Positions 44,202 through 54,404 are shown, counted from the stretch's first letter. The stretch: DNA of 64,000 bases from Chitinophaga sp. (GCF_019236475.1 NZ_JAFAIX010000003.1:310001-374000), one strand, 5' to 3'. Notes: generated from the sequence alone by a model not told the origin. Numbers and translations: made by a program.

Positions 44202-46019
44202 TTATTCTAATGTTTTCTCTCCTTTCACAGGAGCCGCTGTTTGCTGATGCAGGTCAAATACCAGGATCTGGTTTTCGCCTTTCTTCAGCCATGGCGCAGG
44301 ACAATACAGTTTTTTCTGCGGACCGATTTCCCAATAGCGGCCCAAGTTATGGCCATTCACCCATACGATGCCTTTCTTAAAGGCAGCCATATCAATGTAA
44401 GTATCTTTTGCTTCAGGTAGTTGGAAGGTAGCGCGGAAGAATTTCCCTTCACGGCCATCAGTGGTAGCGGAGGAAGCAGACAGTTGTTGTACGAACTGTT
44501 CGTTCATTGGCAAACCAAAAATTTCCCAATTCATCAGTGTCATACCATTCAGCACTACCCTATCTGTAATACCTTTGCGGTCAATAATCGCATCTGCGAA
44601 ATTGATACGGCCCATACCTTCCACGAGGATTTCCAATACAGGATCTTGTACATCGGATTTCGGCAGATCGATGGTTTTCTCTCCCAATCTGCGATCCAGC
44701 TTACCTATATATTTTCCATTCAGGAAAACAGTGGCATAGTCGTGTAGCTCCTTAATAGTGAGTTTACCGCTTTTATGCCCAATCAGTTTTGTTCTGTACA
44801 GCATAAAACCATAGTCCTGGCCCAATGCTTCAAAAGGCACTGGCTGCGGCATTTTCACTGCTTTAGGCAGATGTTCCCAAACAGTTGTAAATGGTTGCAA
44901 CGTTATTGCTGGGAAAGTAGTGGTAGGTATTGGTGCAGGAATGGCAGGTAATTTTTTGCCTTTCGGCAGATACGATCCAATCAGTTTGCGCAGCACCATA
45001 TATTTCGAGGTCGTATCGCCTTGCTCATTGATAGGCGCATCGTAATCGTAGCTGGTTACGTCTGGCTCATATCCTTTACCACCAGAATTGGCGCCGGCAG
45101 TATAGCCAAAGTTGGTACCACCATGAATTACATAGAGGTTAAATGAACGCTTGGTATCCATGAGGAATTTAACTTCCTTGGCGATACCCTCCGTTCCAGG
45201 GCGTTGCCATTTTTCGCCCCAATGCGTCAGCCAACCAGGATAAGATTCACTGCTGAAGCTTGGTACGTTTGGATTCTGTTTTTTAGCTTGTTCGAAATCC
45301 GCTTCAGAGCCACCGGAATCCAGTCCGATCGCCGCTCCGGCCACAGATCCTGCTTCCAGCATAAATGGCGTTGCACCATCGGCGGTATAGAAAGGTACAT
45401 TAATACCATTCTTTACCCACATATCGCGCAGGGCATACAGGTAATCTTTATCGTTACCATAGCTGCCGTATTCATTTTCAATCTGCACCATTACTACAGG
45501 ACCGCCATTGGTTACCAGTAAAGGTTTCACTTCCGCCGCCAAGGCATCCACATAACGTTTTACATTTTCAATGTAGCGAGGGTCCATGCAACGCACCTTG
45601 ATATCAGGCGTTTGCAACAGGTATGGAGGCAAACCGCCAAACTCCCACTCCGCGCATACATAAGGACCTGGGCGCAACATCACCCACATGCCCTCTGATT
45701 GCGCAATTTTTATAAACTCGGCAATGTTGTGATTAGTGGTGGTAAAATCAAACTTCCCTTTCTCCTGTTCGTGGTAATTCCAAAATACATATGCTGCGAT
45801 GGTGTTACAGCCCATCGCTTTGGCCATTTGAATACGATGACGCCAGTATTCGTGGGGAATACGGGCAGGATGCATTTCGCCGCTAATGATCTGGAAAGGC
45901 TTTCCATCCAGCAGAAATTCTGTTTTATCCAGTTGGAAGGTGTGTTTGCTTTGTGCCTGCACTTGCTGTCCTATCCAGCAGGATAATGCCAGCATGCCGC
46001 TCAAAATCACTTTTTTCAT
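44202..46019 (-). CDS. Beta-galactosidase, glycoside hydrolase family 35
   Basis: 605 residues with a signal peptide ending VQAQ (about 23). The barrel opens with FLLDGKPFQIISGEMHPARI. QIENEYGSYG gives the acid/base Glu183 and SSESYPGW the nucleophile Glu258. C-terminal jelly-roll domains (about 390-595) contain GIVWVNGHNLGRYW, the GH35 signature strand. Secreted hydrolase of terminal beta-galactose in glycans. It lies 3' of the SusCD locus on the same strand, but the repeat elements (copies C and D) with terminators stand between, so it may be expressed separately. Confidence 0.95.
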   Translation of the reverse strand: MKKVILSGMLALSCWIGQQVQAQSKHTFQLDKTEFLLDGKPFQIISGEMHPARIPHEYWRHRIQMAKAMGCNTIAAYVFWNYHEQEKGKFDFTTTNHNIAEFIKIAQSEGMWVMLRPGPYVCAEWEFGGLPPYLLQTPDIKVRCMDPRYIENVKRYVDALAAEVKPLLVTNGGPVVMVQIENEYGSYGNDKDYLYALRDMWVKNGINVPFYTADGATPFMLEAGSVAGAAIGLDSGGSEADFEQAKKQNPNVPSFSSESYPGWLTHWGEKWQRPGTEGIAKEVKFLMDTKRSFNLYVIHGGTNFGYTAGANSGGKGYEPDVTSYDYDAPINEQGDTTSKYMVLRKLIGSYLPKGKKLPAIPAPIPTTTFPAITLQPFTTVWEHLPKAVKMPQPVPFEALGQDYGFMLYRTKLIGHKSGKLTIKELHDYATVFLNGKYIGKLDRRLGEKTIDLPKSDVQDPVLEILVEGMGRINFADAIIDRKGITDRVVLNGMTLMNWEIFGLPMNEQFVQQLSASSATTDGREGKFFRATFQLPEAKDTYIDMAAFKKGIVWVNGHNLGRYWEIGPQKKLYCPAPWLKKGENQILVFDLHQQTAAPVKGEKTLE

Positions 46020-46090
46020 TGCTCTAAGTGGTTGTTGATGTTAGGATTATTAAGTGTCCAAAATACGGTTTTTATTAAATAATTATGCTG

Positions 46091-46188
46091 TATCAAAAGT
46101 AATTTTGATAAAAAAGGGCTTTGACGTCTGCGACGTCAAAGCCCTTTTTTATTTTTTTAGTTGTCCCTGCCCTGCGGGCAGGGACAAC
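46091..46188 (-). repeat. Double-hairpin repeat (REP-like), copy C
   Basis: The gap 46020-46364 holds no gene and is filled by repeats. Leader hairpin TATCAAAA/TTTTGATA (46091-46110). Hairpin 1: arms 46110-46128 and 46132-46150, 19 bp perfect, loop TGC. Hairpin 2: 46160-46172 and 46176-46188, 13 bp perfect, loop TGC. It lies downstream of the TlpA gene, same orientation as the other copies. Confidence 0.88.
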
Positions 46189-46338
46189 AAGTCGGAAAGT
46201 TTTGTCGTCTTTCCCTTGGGGATTAGAACTACTGCGACGTCACTCCCGTTTTTTTAGTTTCTCCCTCGTCCCTATCCACCGGGCAGGGACAACAAGCCGG
46301 AAAGTTTTGTCGTCTTTCCCTTTGGGATCAGTACTACT
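46176..46338 (-). repeat. Tandem 58-bp direct repeat and truncated copy D
   Basis: 46176-46233 and 46281-46338 are direct repeats offset by 105 bp with only a few differences. Each holds the right arm of hairpin 2, a GGAAAG/CTTTCC hairpin and an ACTACT end. Between them copy D begins exactly at the TGC loop of hairpin 1 (46233), lacking the whole left arm, and continues through its own hairpin 2 (about 46268-46290). Confidence 0.75.
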
Positions 46339-46364
46339 GGGACAAGCAGAAGAGTTTTGCTTAC

Positions 46365-47873
46365 TTAGGCTTTCTTATCCAACAACAGGTTGATCATATC
46401 TTGCATCATCAACTGCGCTTCTGGTGTTTGAATCATAAAACCGGAGAAGATGATTCTACCCTCTTGGTCTATTAAGAAGTTGCTTGGTGCACCTCTTACT
46501 GGCAGGTTCGTACGATCCGCCTCTTTATCTTTCAGCGGCGTGAAAGTATACTTACTAGACTTCACAAAAGGAATTACATAGTCATCCTGGTCGGCCATAA
46601 TGTTTACTCCTACATAATTCACTTTAGTTCGGTCGAAATGCTTCAGCACTTCTTCAAAGTGAGGGAATTCGCCCCTGCATGGACCGCAACCGGGGAACCA
46701 GAAAGTGAGTAATACCACTTTGCCTTTGTAATCCTGCATGCTTTTCTTACCTGGCTCCATGTAAGCGTCAAATGAGAAAATAGCAGGCTTGGAGGTAGCC
46801 AACAGTCTAGATTTGATATCATTTACGATCGCTTCATCTGTTTTGCCGGTCTGACGGCCATAGTTGAACAAAGGCTCCTTCAGGGCACGTGCAGGCTCTT
46901 TCAGGTAGGCTTTCATCAACGTATCGTATGCTTGCTGAGGGCTGACAGCCGCTGCTGCTCTACCTTTCGCCAGTGCGACAATACTGATGGTTGGGCCCCA
47001 GCGTTTTGCTTTTACTGTGTTCAGCAGGGCTGTGGCTTCAGCCGTTTTACCGGCTTTCAGTAGTTCATCTGCTTGCATCAACTGCTCTGCCATTACTTTA
47101 TCGCCTGCAAATTCCTCCTTCGTAGATGTTTCAATACCTGGTGTTGCTGCGAGCTCTCCAGCCACGGCAGCAGCTTTCCCTGGATTGAATCCGAGCAATG
47201 CATCAAAATAATCATTCATGCCGTAACTCGACCAACGTGATTTATTGATAGGATAATGCTGCTTCATATCTTCATAGATCGCCAGCTTTTCATCACGTTT
47301 GGATGTACGCAAAGCTTTCCAGTACATGGCTTGCGCACCACGGTCACTCTCCGGGAATTTGGTTCTCAGCTCTTTCAACAGTGCTGCCCATTTAGCCGGA
47401 TCAGCAGTTTCGAAACTATACATGTATTGGAAGAGGTAATCCGGACTATTAGGATTTGCCTCATATGCTTTTCCTTTGTATTCAGCAGCTTTATCAAATT
47501 CACCCCATCTTTCCGCATCTATTGCCAATTCTGCGTAAGCCTCTGCCAGCTTAGGATTGGCGGCTACTGCTTTCAGGAGGTATGGCTTTGCAGCAGGACT
47601 TTCCTGTTGCGTGTACAGCACGCCCATACCATAGTTGAGACCCGCTGATTTCGGATATTTTTTCAGCAATGTCCTGAACGTATTCAACCTGACAGTTGTA
47701 TCGCGGCCTGTAGAGCGGTTAAAGGCGTCTATTGCAGCAATGTTATCCGGATTTTTTGTGATGACCGACACCAGGCTATCTACCTGCTTTTTCTCCAGCT
47801 TCTGTGCGGCGGCCATGCCTGGAATGGCCATGAAAGCCATTGCCATGGCTGTATTTCTTGAATACAATTTCAT
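46365..47873 (-). CDS. TPR-containing TlpA-like thioredoxin
   Basis: 502 residues with a signal peptide ending AAAQ (about 24). TPR-like helices (about 70-200, YPKSAGLNYGMGVLYTQQES, NPKLAEAYAELAIDAERW) precede a C-terminal TlpA/AhpC-TSA thioredoxin domain (about 365-500) with WFPGCGPCRGEF (Cys396, Cys399). Periplasmic thiol-disulfide exchange is likely. Such proteins are often found after SusD genes in Chitinophagaceae. It lies 37 bp after the SusD gene, so is part of that operon. Confidence 0.9.
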   Translation of the reverse strand: MKLYSRNTAMAMAFMAIPGMAAAQKLEKKQVDSLVSVITKNPDNIAAIDAFNRSTGRDTTVRLNTFRTLLKKYPKSAGLNYGMGVLYTQQESPAAKPYLLKAVAANPKLAEAYAELAIDAERWGEFDKAAEYKGKAYEANPNSPDYLFQYMYSFETADPAKWAALLKELRTKFPESDRGAQAMYWKALRTSKRDEKLAIYEDMKQHYPINKSRWSSYGMNDYFDALLGFNPGKAAAVAGELAATPGIETSTKEEFAGDKVMAEQLMQADELLKAGKTAEATALLNTVKAKRWGPTISIVALAKGRAAAAVSPQQAYDTLMKAYLKEPARALKEPLFNYGRQTGKTDEAIVNDIKSRLLATSKPAIFSFDAYMEPGKKSMQDYKGKVVLLTFWFPGCGPCRGEFPHFEEVLKHFDRTKVNYVGVNIMADQDDYVIPFVKSSKYTFTPLKDKEADRTNLPVRGAPSNFLIDQEGRIIFSGFMIQTPEAQLMMQDMINLLLDKKA

Positions 47874-47910
47874 AACTGAGTTTTTTTAGGATGAATATTT
47901 TTTAACGCGA

Positions 47911-49485
47911 TCACCAACCTGGATTTTGTTCAGGTACTTTGCCAGCAGGATATTTCTGCAACTGGGATTGTGGGATCGGGAAATAGTACATTTTATCATT
48001 CCAATAGCGCTGTTCCAGTGGTACCGTTTTGTAACTTCTCACCCCATTTGTTTCGGTGATCTGTACAGCGGTAATAGCCGCGCCTATCATAGTAGAGCCA
48101 GTACCCCAACGACGAATGTCGTTGAAGCGTTGCCCTTCAAATGCCAGTTCTACTGTGCGTTCGCGTACATACAAATCCCATGTAAGTTGGCCTGCCTGTA
48201 TAACGGGCATGCCTGCACGCTGACGTAGGAAATTGAGGTAGGTTCTAGCTTCTTCGGGATTTCCTAGTTTCAGTTGACACTCTGCATAGTTGAGATATAT
48301 CTCCCCTAAACGCATCATAATACAGTTCTGATAATTACTGTTATTACCATTGAACACATAACGAGGATTCAAGAACTTCCGCAACATATAACCCGTGATG
48401 GCCGTGCTGTATGTAGAAGGATTGTACTTGGAGCCCAACTTCAGATCCATCGTTTGGTTGATCCAATCGGTGCCATCATAGATGATGCTGGCATGTAAAC
48501 GCGAATCCCTGTTGGCATATGGGTGCGCAGGATCGAACAGGGGCGATTGATTCCAGGGCAAGCCGTCTGTCATCAGGTATTGATCCACCATATTCTGGGT
48601 AGGGCAATCTATCAGGCTGCTGAAACCTGTAAAAAAAGTGGAGTTGTCATAGAGGTCCAGTGAATGTGTACTTCCACTCTGATCGCTACCATATTCTTTA
48701 TTGAAGATGACCTCTTTATTATCGTCATTCTCCGGGAAGAACATAGCGCCATAATCAGGGAACAGGCTATAACCACCTTTGTCGATGATCTCTTTCGCAG
48801 CGTCGGAAGCCGCTTGGTAATCTTTATGATTTAACAGCAATCTGCATTTCATGGCTATTGCTGCATACTTCGTAGCGCGGCCTGCTTCCGCTTTGGAATA
48901 TGATGCTGGGAGTAATGCTGCCGCCTGTGTAAGGTCGTCTAGCATAAATTTCACACAATCATCATCCGTACCACGTGCCATGGTGAGATCGTCTTGTAAG
49001 GTCAAAACCTTGGCGACGATTGGGAAACGACCAAAAATGGAATACAGGTCCATATAGTGGAGCGCTCGCAAAAACAGCATCTCTCCCTTAATGCGCTGTT
49101 TGGTGGCATCACTGAGCGGCATGGCCGACAAATGCTCCATCACATTGTTACAGTTCCGGACATTGGTATAAGTATTATCCCATACATCGCTGTAAATGCC
49201 GTTGGCAGGGGCATATTGCCCTGTATTAATGAGGTTTGAACTCTGGAATGATCTGGCAGATTTTCCTTCATCTGTGATATCCATGGGCATCCAGTTGCCG
49301 GCATCGCCATAGATACAGTGAATACCAGAATAAGATTGCAATACCACGCGACTAATCAAGGCACTATCTTTCCAGATATTGTTATCGCTGTAGAGGTTCA
49401 GCGGTCCTTTGTTCAACGCATCCTTGTTACAGGCTACGGAACCAAGTATAAGCGTTCCCGTTATATAAGTAAGAATTTTTTTCAT
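47911..49485 (-). CDS. SusD/RagB family nutrient-binding lipoprotein
   Basis: 524 residues. Lipobox GSVAC (Cys19) puts it on the outer-membrane surface. The SusD core shows NCNNVMEHL, GEMLFLRALHYMDLYSIFGR and a C-terminal VRERTVELAFEGQRFNDIRRWG, MYYFPIPQSQLQKYP. It partners the SusC protein encoded 10 bp upstream to capture a nutrient. Sequence does not identify the ligand. Confidence 0.95.
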   Translation of the reverse strand: MKKILTYITGTLILGSVACNKDALNKGPLNLYSDNNIWKDSALISRVVLQSYSGIHCIYGDAGNWMPMDITDEGKSARSFQSSNLINTGQYAPANGIYSDVWDNTYTNVRNCNNVMEHLSAMPLSDATKQRIKGEMLFLRALHYMDLYSIFGRFPIVAKVLTLQDDLTMARGTDDDCVKFMLDDLTQAAALLPASYSKAEAGRATKYAAIAMKCRLLLNHKDYQAASDAAKEIIDKGGYSLFPDYGAMFFPENDDNKEVIFNKEYGSDQSGSTHSLDLYDNSTFFTGFSSLIDCPTQNMVDQYLMTDGLPWNQSPLFDPAHPYANRDSRLHASIIYDGTDWINQTMDLKLGSKYNPSTYSTAITGYMLRKFLNPRYVFNGNNSNYQNCIMMRLGEIYLNYAECQLKLGNPEEARTYLNFLRQRAGMPVIQAGQLTWDLYVRERTVELAFEGQRFNDIRRWGTGSTMIGAAITAVQITETNGVRSYKTVPLEQRYWNDKMYYFPIPQSQLQKYPAGKVPEQNPGW

Positions 49486-49495
49486 ATCAGTAAGA

Positions 49496-52400
49496 TTAGA
49501 ATTGCAAAGTAAGACCGGCTGTATACGATTTCATCAGCGGATCACGCACCTGTCCTGCACTTTCCGGATCAAATAACTTAAAGTGCGTGAACGTATATAC
49601 GTTGTTGGCAGTCAGAAATACGCGCAGTGCATTGGCATGAATAGGATGCAATACCCTTGCTGGCAACGCATATGCCAGTTCAATGTTCTTCACACGCATG
49701 TAAGCTGTATTGCGCAACCAGTAGGTAGATGTCTGCTGATTGTTCTGGTTATTATACCAGAGGCGTGGGTAAGAAGCGTTGGGATTATCAGGTGTCCATC
49801 TGTCCAGTTTTTGTGCTGATGCAGGCAGATTGATATAGGCATAACCTTTCACATTACCAGCACCCTGCATGAGGACATTCAATTCCAACCCTTCATATTT
49901 AGCGCCGAAACTAACACCGTATTGAATCTTAGGGAATAGGTCGGCTCCAATGAGTACACGGTCTGCAGTAGTGATCTTGTTATCACCATCTACATCTTTA
50001 TACCGGATATCTCCTGCTTTCACGTTTGGATACAGCGGTTTTGGACCTTTAGCCACTTCATCATCTGATTGATAAAGTCCGTCGGACACATACCCCAAGT
50101 AATTGCCACCTACCGAGTTGTTGAAGTAACCGATAGATTTCCCACTCACTTTCTGCCAATCTGGAACGCTTTGTGACTCAGGATAGTGTATTACTTTATT
50201 CTTTGCGAAACTTACGTTCGGCGAAACATAGTAACTAAATTTACCGAAGTGCATTCTGTGCGTCAAGTTCAATTCTATACCTCTGCTGTCCACAATACCA
50301 TCGTTGGTAGAAGGCAGGCCAATACCAATCACAGAAGGCACTTGCGCTGCTGGTGGCGCCAGGATATCCTTGGTGCGTTTATAGAAGTAATCTGCTTCCA
50401 GTGTGATTAGATCACGTTTCAGATGCAGTTCCAAACCTGCATTGGAAATATTGGCACGTTCCCATGTAAACATAGGATTCGCCAGTACATTCGGCATGAG
50501 GGTCTGATAGAAAGTTGGTGAAGCACCTCCCAAATTATAACCACCAGAAGTGCTGAGTGCATACGTAGTGAGGAACTGGTAAGGATTTACGCGGTCGTTA
50601 CCCAACTGGCCCCAGGATGCACGCAGTTTCAGGAAACTGATTTTGTCTGCAATGGCATGCATGAAAGGTTCCTCAGAAAGGATCCAACCTGCGGAGAATG
50701 ATGGGAAGAATCCAAAGCGATGTTCCGGCGGGAAGATGTCAGAACCATCGTAGCGGAAGTTGAACTGGAGCAAATAACGTGCATCATAATTATAGCTTAC
50801 CCTTCCTACTAGGCCTCTCCTGGCGGATTGTGAGGCAGTTCCGCCATTGGTGGCCCTTGTAGGATCTCCCAGTCCTAATTCAGACAGACTAGAAGAAATA
50901 AACCCGCTGCGTTGGGTATCGAAGTTATCTATCTTAGCATTTGTTTGCGTATACAGCAACATACTAGAGAGGTTATGTCTACCAAACCTGTTATCATACT
51001 GCAAACCTCCTTCCAGCGTGGTACTATAGTTCTGCGAGAAGTATTCTCTCAGGTAAGGATCTGTAGGATAAGCCGCTACTTTGGTATAAGCGCCTGCTGC
51101 ATTGATACTGTATTGATCATATGGTGTAGCAAAGCGCTTTCCAAATGAATAGAGCTTATCGTATGCCGCATTACCTCTCAGGGAGAGCCCTTTAATGAAA
51201 GGTACATCATACTGCAAGTTGACTACCGAGTTGAAAATATTGGTATTCGTAAACCAGTATCCAGATTTCCCGATAGACTGCAAGTAAGCATTACCACGCT
51301 GTTCCGGGACGTTGGCATAGGTACCATTCGTGAATTCGTTTACCCTTGTTGGCGGTGTACCATACATGTTTCTGATTACATACTCAGTGCCATATACCGC
51401 TTCCCCATTGGTATTGGAGAAAGAGCCATTCAGATTCAAGGTCACCTTCAGATCGCGGGTGATTCTTGCATCCAGGTTACTGCGGAGGTTATAGCGTTTG
51501 TAGCCTTCTACATCCACGAGGCCATCATTGTTCGTATAGCCACCGGAGAGGAAGTAACGTACTTTATCAGAACCACCGGATACAGACAGGTTATAGTTTT
51601 GCTGCCAGATAGATTTGGCAAGCACTTGATCCAGCCAATTGGTGTTTGGATAATGGTCAGGATCAGTACCATCTTTATATTTCTGTAATGCCACATCACT
51701 AAAACCTACGCCCAGATTAGGATTATAGGCATTCTCATTCTTCAATGCCTCATTGTAAAGCGTGGCGTAATCATAAGAATTCATCTGCTTATAATACTGC
51801 GTAGGACGTTGGTTGATCAGGTTGGCTGTGAAAGTGATATTAGATTTACCAAGGCTTCCTTTCTTAGTAGTCACCAAAATAACGCCATTGGCTGCACGGG
51901 CGCCATATACCGAAATAGCAGATGCATCTTTCAATACAGAAATGGTTTCGATGTCTGTCGCATTCAGATCATCTAATCTTCTATCCGGAATACCATCAAT
52001 TACTACTAGTGGGGCAGAATTATTGAAAGTACTGAGGCCGCGTACAAACAGCGTACTTCCGGCACCGGGAGCGCCGCCCGACTTCACCGCATACAGACCA
52101 GGCAAGCGACCAGCAAGCATATCTGATACCGCTGCACTGGAATGGTTCTGTGCGAGTTCTTCCGATTTAATGGTAGCCATCGACTCCGTTTTTACACGTT
52201 GTGTGGTGGCACCGTAACCAATAATTACGGAGGCATTCAGTTCTGTAAGACCTGGTTTTAAGGGCACGCTAATCGTTACTGCAGCACCATTGACATGCAC
52301 ACTGGTTTGATAGGAAGCATAGCCGATAAAGGTGACTGTCACCTGGTATTCACCCGGAGGCAGGTTAGGAAAATTGAAACGGCCTTCCTCATTTGTAGCC

Positions 52401-52885
52401 ATTCCTTTGTTGAAAGGCTTGATACTAACGGTGGCGCCGGGAATCGGTTTACCTTTCTCATCCACCACTATCCCATTGATAGCGCCGTTGACCACAGGTA
52501 CTGCAAAAACAGTGTTGGTAGGCGCACGACCAATGGTCACTAATTTGTGCTCTTCATCGATGTACCAGGTTAGCGGTTGTCCTTTCATTACGGATTCCAG
52601 CACTTTCTTCAGCGAAGTTTTCTCCAGCACGGAAGTTACTGGCAACGCAGTTTTCAACTGCTGTGCATCATAAAAGAAATGGTAGTTGCTTTGCTTTTTG
52701 ATATTAGCGAGCACCTGCTCTAATGGTGCCTCTTTTACAGATATGGATATATCCTGTGACAGACTTTTAGCGCTCACATGCAAGCACATTACCAGGATCA
52801 GGAAGAAATTGATCTTCATAATGAGCATCGTTTTTTTAAGTAGGGAACGGGCAAAAAAATGCCTGTAGCAATCTGTTAATTGCAT
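49496..52885 (-). CDS. SusC/RagA TonB-dependent transporter with STN domain
   Basis: 1129 residues: signal (about 20-42), STN secretin/TonB short N-terminal domain (about 48-115, LEQVLANIKKQSNYHFFYDA), carboxypeptidase-regulatory domain (about 133-210, GIVVDEKGKPIPGATVSI), plug (about 225-345, with SVYGARAANGVILVTTKKG) and barrel ending YTAGLTLQF. The STN domain means it signals to an anti-sigma factor, and the FecR and sigma genes are directly upstream. A terminator separates fecR from this gene, so it has its own promoter. Confidence 0.96.
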   Translation of the reverse strand: MQLTDCYRHFFARSLLKKTMLIMKINFFLILVMCLHVSAKSLSQDISISVKEAPLEQVLANIKKQSNYHFFYDAQQLKTALPVTSVLEKTSLKKVLESVMKGQPLTWYIDEEHKLVTIGRAPTNTVFAVPVVNGAINGIVVDEKGKPIPGATVSIKPFNKGMATNEEGRFNFPNLPPGEYQVTVTFIGYASYQTSVHVNGAAVTISVPLKPGLTELNASVIIGYGATTQRVKTESMATIKSEELAQNHSSAAVSDMLAGRLPGLYAVKSGGAPGAGSTLFVRGLSTFNNSAPLVVIDGIPDRRLDDLNATDIETISVLKDASAISVYGARAANGVILVTTKKGSLGKSNITFTANLINQRPTQYYKQMNSYDYATLYNEALKNENAYNPNLGVGFSDVALQKYKDGTDPDHYPNTNWLDQVLAKSIWQQNYNLSVSGGSDKVRYFLSGGYTNNDGLVDVEGYKRYNLRSNLDARITRDLKVTLNLNGSFSNTNGEAVYGTEYVIRNMYGTPPTRVNEFTNGTYANVPEQRGNAYLQSIGKSGYWFTNTNIFNSVVNLQYDVPFIKGLSLRGNAAYDKLYSFGKRFATPYDQYSINAAGAYTKVAAYPTDPYLREYFSQNYSTTLEGGLQYDNRFGRHNLSSMLLYTQTNAKIDNFDTQRSGFISSSLSELGLGDPTRATNGGTASQSARRGLVGRVSYNYDARYLLQFNFRYDGSDIFPPEHRFGFFPSFSAGWILSEEPFMHAIADKISFLKLRASWGQLGNDRVNPYQFLTTYALSTSGGYNLGGASPTFYQTLMPNVLANPMFTWERANISNAGLELHLKRDLITLEADYFYKRTKDILAPPAAQVPSVIGIGLPSTNDGIVDSRGIELNLTHRMHFGKFSYYVSPNVSFAKNKVIHYPESQSVPDWQKVSGKSIGYFNNSVGGNYLGYVSDGLYQSDDEVAKGPKPLYPNVKAGDIRYKDVDGDNKITTADRVLIGADLFPKIQYGVSFGAKYEGLELNVLMQGAGNVKGYAYINLPASAQKLDRWTPDNPNASYPRLWYNNQNNQQTSTYWLRNTAYMRVKNIELAYALPARVLHPIHANALRVFLTANNVYTFTHFKLFDPESAGQVRDPLMKSYTAGLTLQF

Positions 52886-52955
52886 AAATTTGTAATGTTA
52901 GGGTGAAGAGATAAGCGTTCTTGGTCGGATGGTTATCGACGAACCCGAATAAATA

Positions 52956-52982
52956 AACAGAAGTGTTGCAACCACTTCTGTT
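52956..52982 (-). terminator. fecR-type gene terminator
   Basis: AACAGAAGTG and CACTTCTGTT form a perfect 10-bp stem with loop TTGCAAC. Located between the FecR stop (53095) and the SusC start (52885). Confidence 0.75.
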
Positions 52983-53094
52983 TTTGTGTTTTTAGGAACT
53001 GTTTTTTTTCATACTAATGAATGGTTGGTTTCTGGTTGATACTATTTTGGTTGGTGTACGATATAGAATTGGTTGTGCTTGACGGTATTTTCTC

Positions 53095-54258
53095 CTAGTC
53101 GGTGATGGTTACTGTGTTACCATAGATGGTATAATCTATTCCACTTTGTTTTAAAATTTCCATTGTTTTATCTAACGTAATATTCATTGGTATTTCCCCT
53201 ACGAACTGATGTGATGTCGTTTTAGTTTCGATAACAACTTTAATATCGTACCATCTTTCGAGTTGTCTCATGACGGTGACAATATCTGCATTATTAAATG
53301 AGAAGTAACCGTTCTTCCACGCCAAAACTGCGTCTGTATCGGTATTTGGCAGGATTTTCCAGTTGCTGCTATTTTGCTGCAACTGTTGTCCTGCGAGCAG
53401 TACTGTTGATTTATCACCTGCGCTTACTTTCACTTTTCCTGAGATCAGTGTAGTACTGATCATCGCTTCATTCGTATAGGCGTTGATGTTAAAACTGGTT
53501 CCCAATACCTGCACTTTTTGATTTTTGGTGTTCACTATAAACGGACGATCGGCCGCATTGGTCACTTCGAAATAGGCTTCACCTGCAAGCGTCACTGCTC
53601 TTTCTTTACTACTGAAAGCAGAAGGGAAACTAAGTTCGCTCTCGGCATTCATCCATACTTTCGTACCATCGGGAAGGATAACGCAATATTGTCCGCCCTT
53701 TGGTGTGATCAATGTATTGACACTATGCTCATTACCATTTTCTGTTCCTTTGAAGGCAAGCAATCCGCTATCCAACTTCACAATGCTCATATTGCCTTGT
53801 TGGGAAACCACGCCGTTGCTGGCATCAGACAGCACAATTGTTTCGCCGTTGCTCATCCGCAGGATGGACTTATTGGCCGCAGGTGCTATCATGGCTACGC
53901 TTGGCAATGCATGTTGCGATGGCGCGCTCCTATTGAGCCACACGCCAACTACGACTGCGATAACCGCTACTGCAGCAGCATATCTCCACCATTTATGGAA
54001 GTACTGCTTGCTCGCAGTATCTATTGGTACCACTCTCCCTGTAGCGCGATTATCCGAACGCAAAACCTTTTGTAATACGGGTTCCCATTGCGCCCTATCT
54101 ACTTCTTCCGTTATGTCATCCGCACTTCCTTGCATTTCCAAGTTAAAGGCTTCGCGGTTGGCCTCATTCAAAAAGAACGCATGCAGTTCTTTTTCTTCCG
54201 CCTCCGTGAGCACAGTATCCTGGCTCTTTTTTATTAAAAAGATGATTCGCGCTTCCAT
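53095..54258 (-). CDS. FecR family anti-sigma factor
   Basis: 387 residues. Cytoplasmic anti-sigma part (about 1-85), one helix (about 91-108, RYAAAVAVIAVVVGVWL), then the periplasmic FecR domain (about 175-270, LITPKGGQYCVILPDGTKVW; AVTLAGEAYFEVTN) and DUF4974 (about 310-385, VMRQLERWYDIKVVIE). It receives the signal from the SusC STN domain and controls the sigma factor whose gene lies 146 bp upstream. Confidence 0.95.
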   Translation of the reverse strand: MEARIIFLIKKSQDTVLTEAEEKELHAFFLNEANREAFNLEMQGSADDITEEVDRAQWEPVLQKVLRSDNRATGRVVPIDTASKQYFHKWWRYAAAVAVIAVVVGVWLNRSAPSQHALPSVAMIAPAANKSILRMSNGETIVLSDASNGVVSQQGNMSIVKLDSGLLAFKGTENGNEHSVNTLITPKGGQYCVILPDGTKVWMNAESELSFPSAFSSKERAVTLAGEAYFEVTNAADRPFIVNTKNQKVQVLGTSFNINAYTNEAMISTTLISGKVKVSAGDKSTVLLAGQQLQQNSSNWKILPNTDTDAVLAWKNGYFSFNNADIVTVMRQLERWYDIKVVIETKTTSHQFVGEIPMNITLDKTMEILKQSGIDYTIYGNTVTITD

Positions 54259-54371
54259 ATATGGTTTTCAAAACGTAGTAATTAATTACAGGTACACTGT
54301 CAAGCAGTGTTATATAGGTAAGAATGGAAAAAAGCGTGTTGGTACCTATCGGATAAAAAAAAATATTTTTA

Positions 54372-54392
54372 GGGAGACGACAGTCGCTCTGC
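54372..54392 (-). repeat. Dispersed 21-bp 3'-end motif, copy 2
   Basis: GGGAGACGACAGTCGCTCTGC, 20 of 21 identical to 17954-17974. It lies 12 bp past the sigma-factor stop, followed on the minus strand by a T-rich tract. Confidence 0.45.
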
Positions 54393-54404
54393 TGGCCGAT
54401 ATTC

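Noticed and set aside
46176..46338. Direct repeats as a CRISPR or attachment site
   Set aside because: Only two units, containing hairpins of the dispersed repeat family; no integrase or cas gene nearby.
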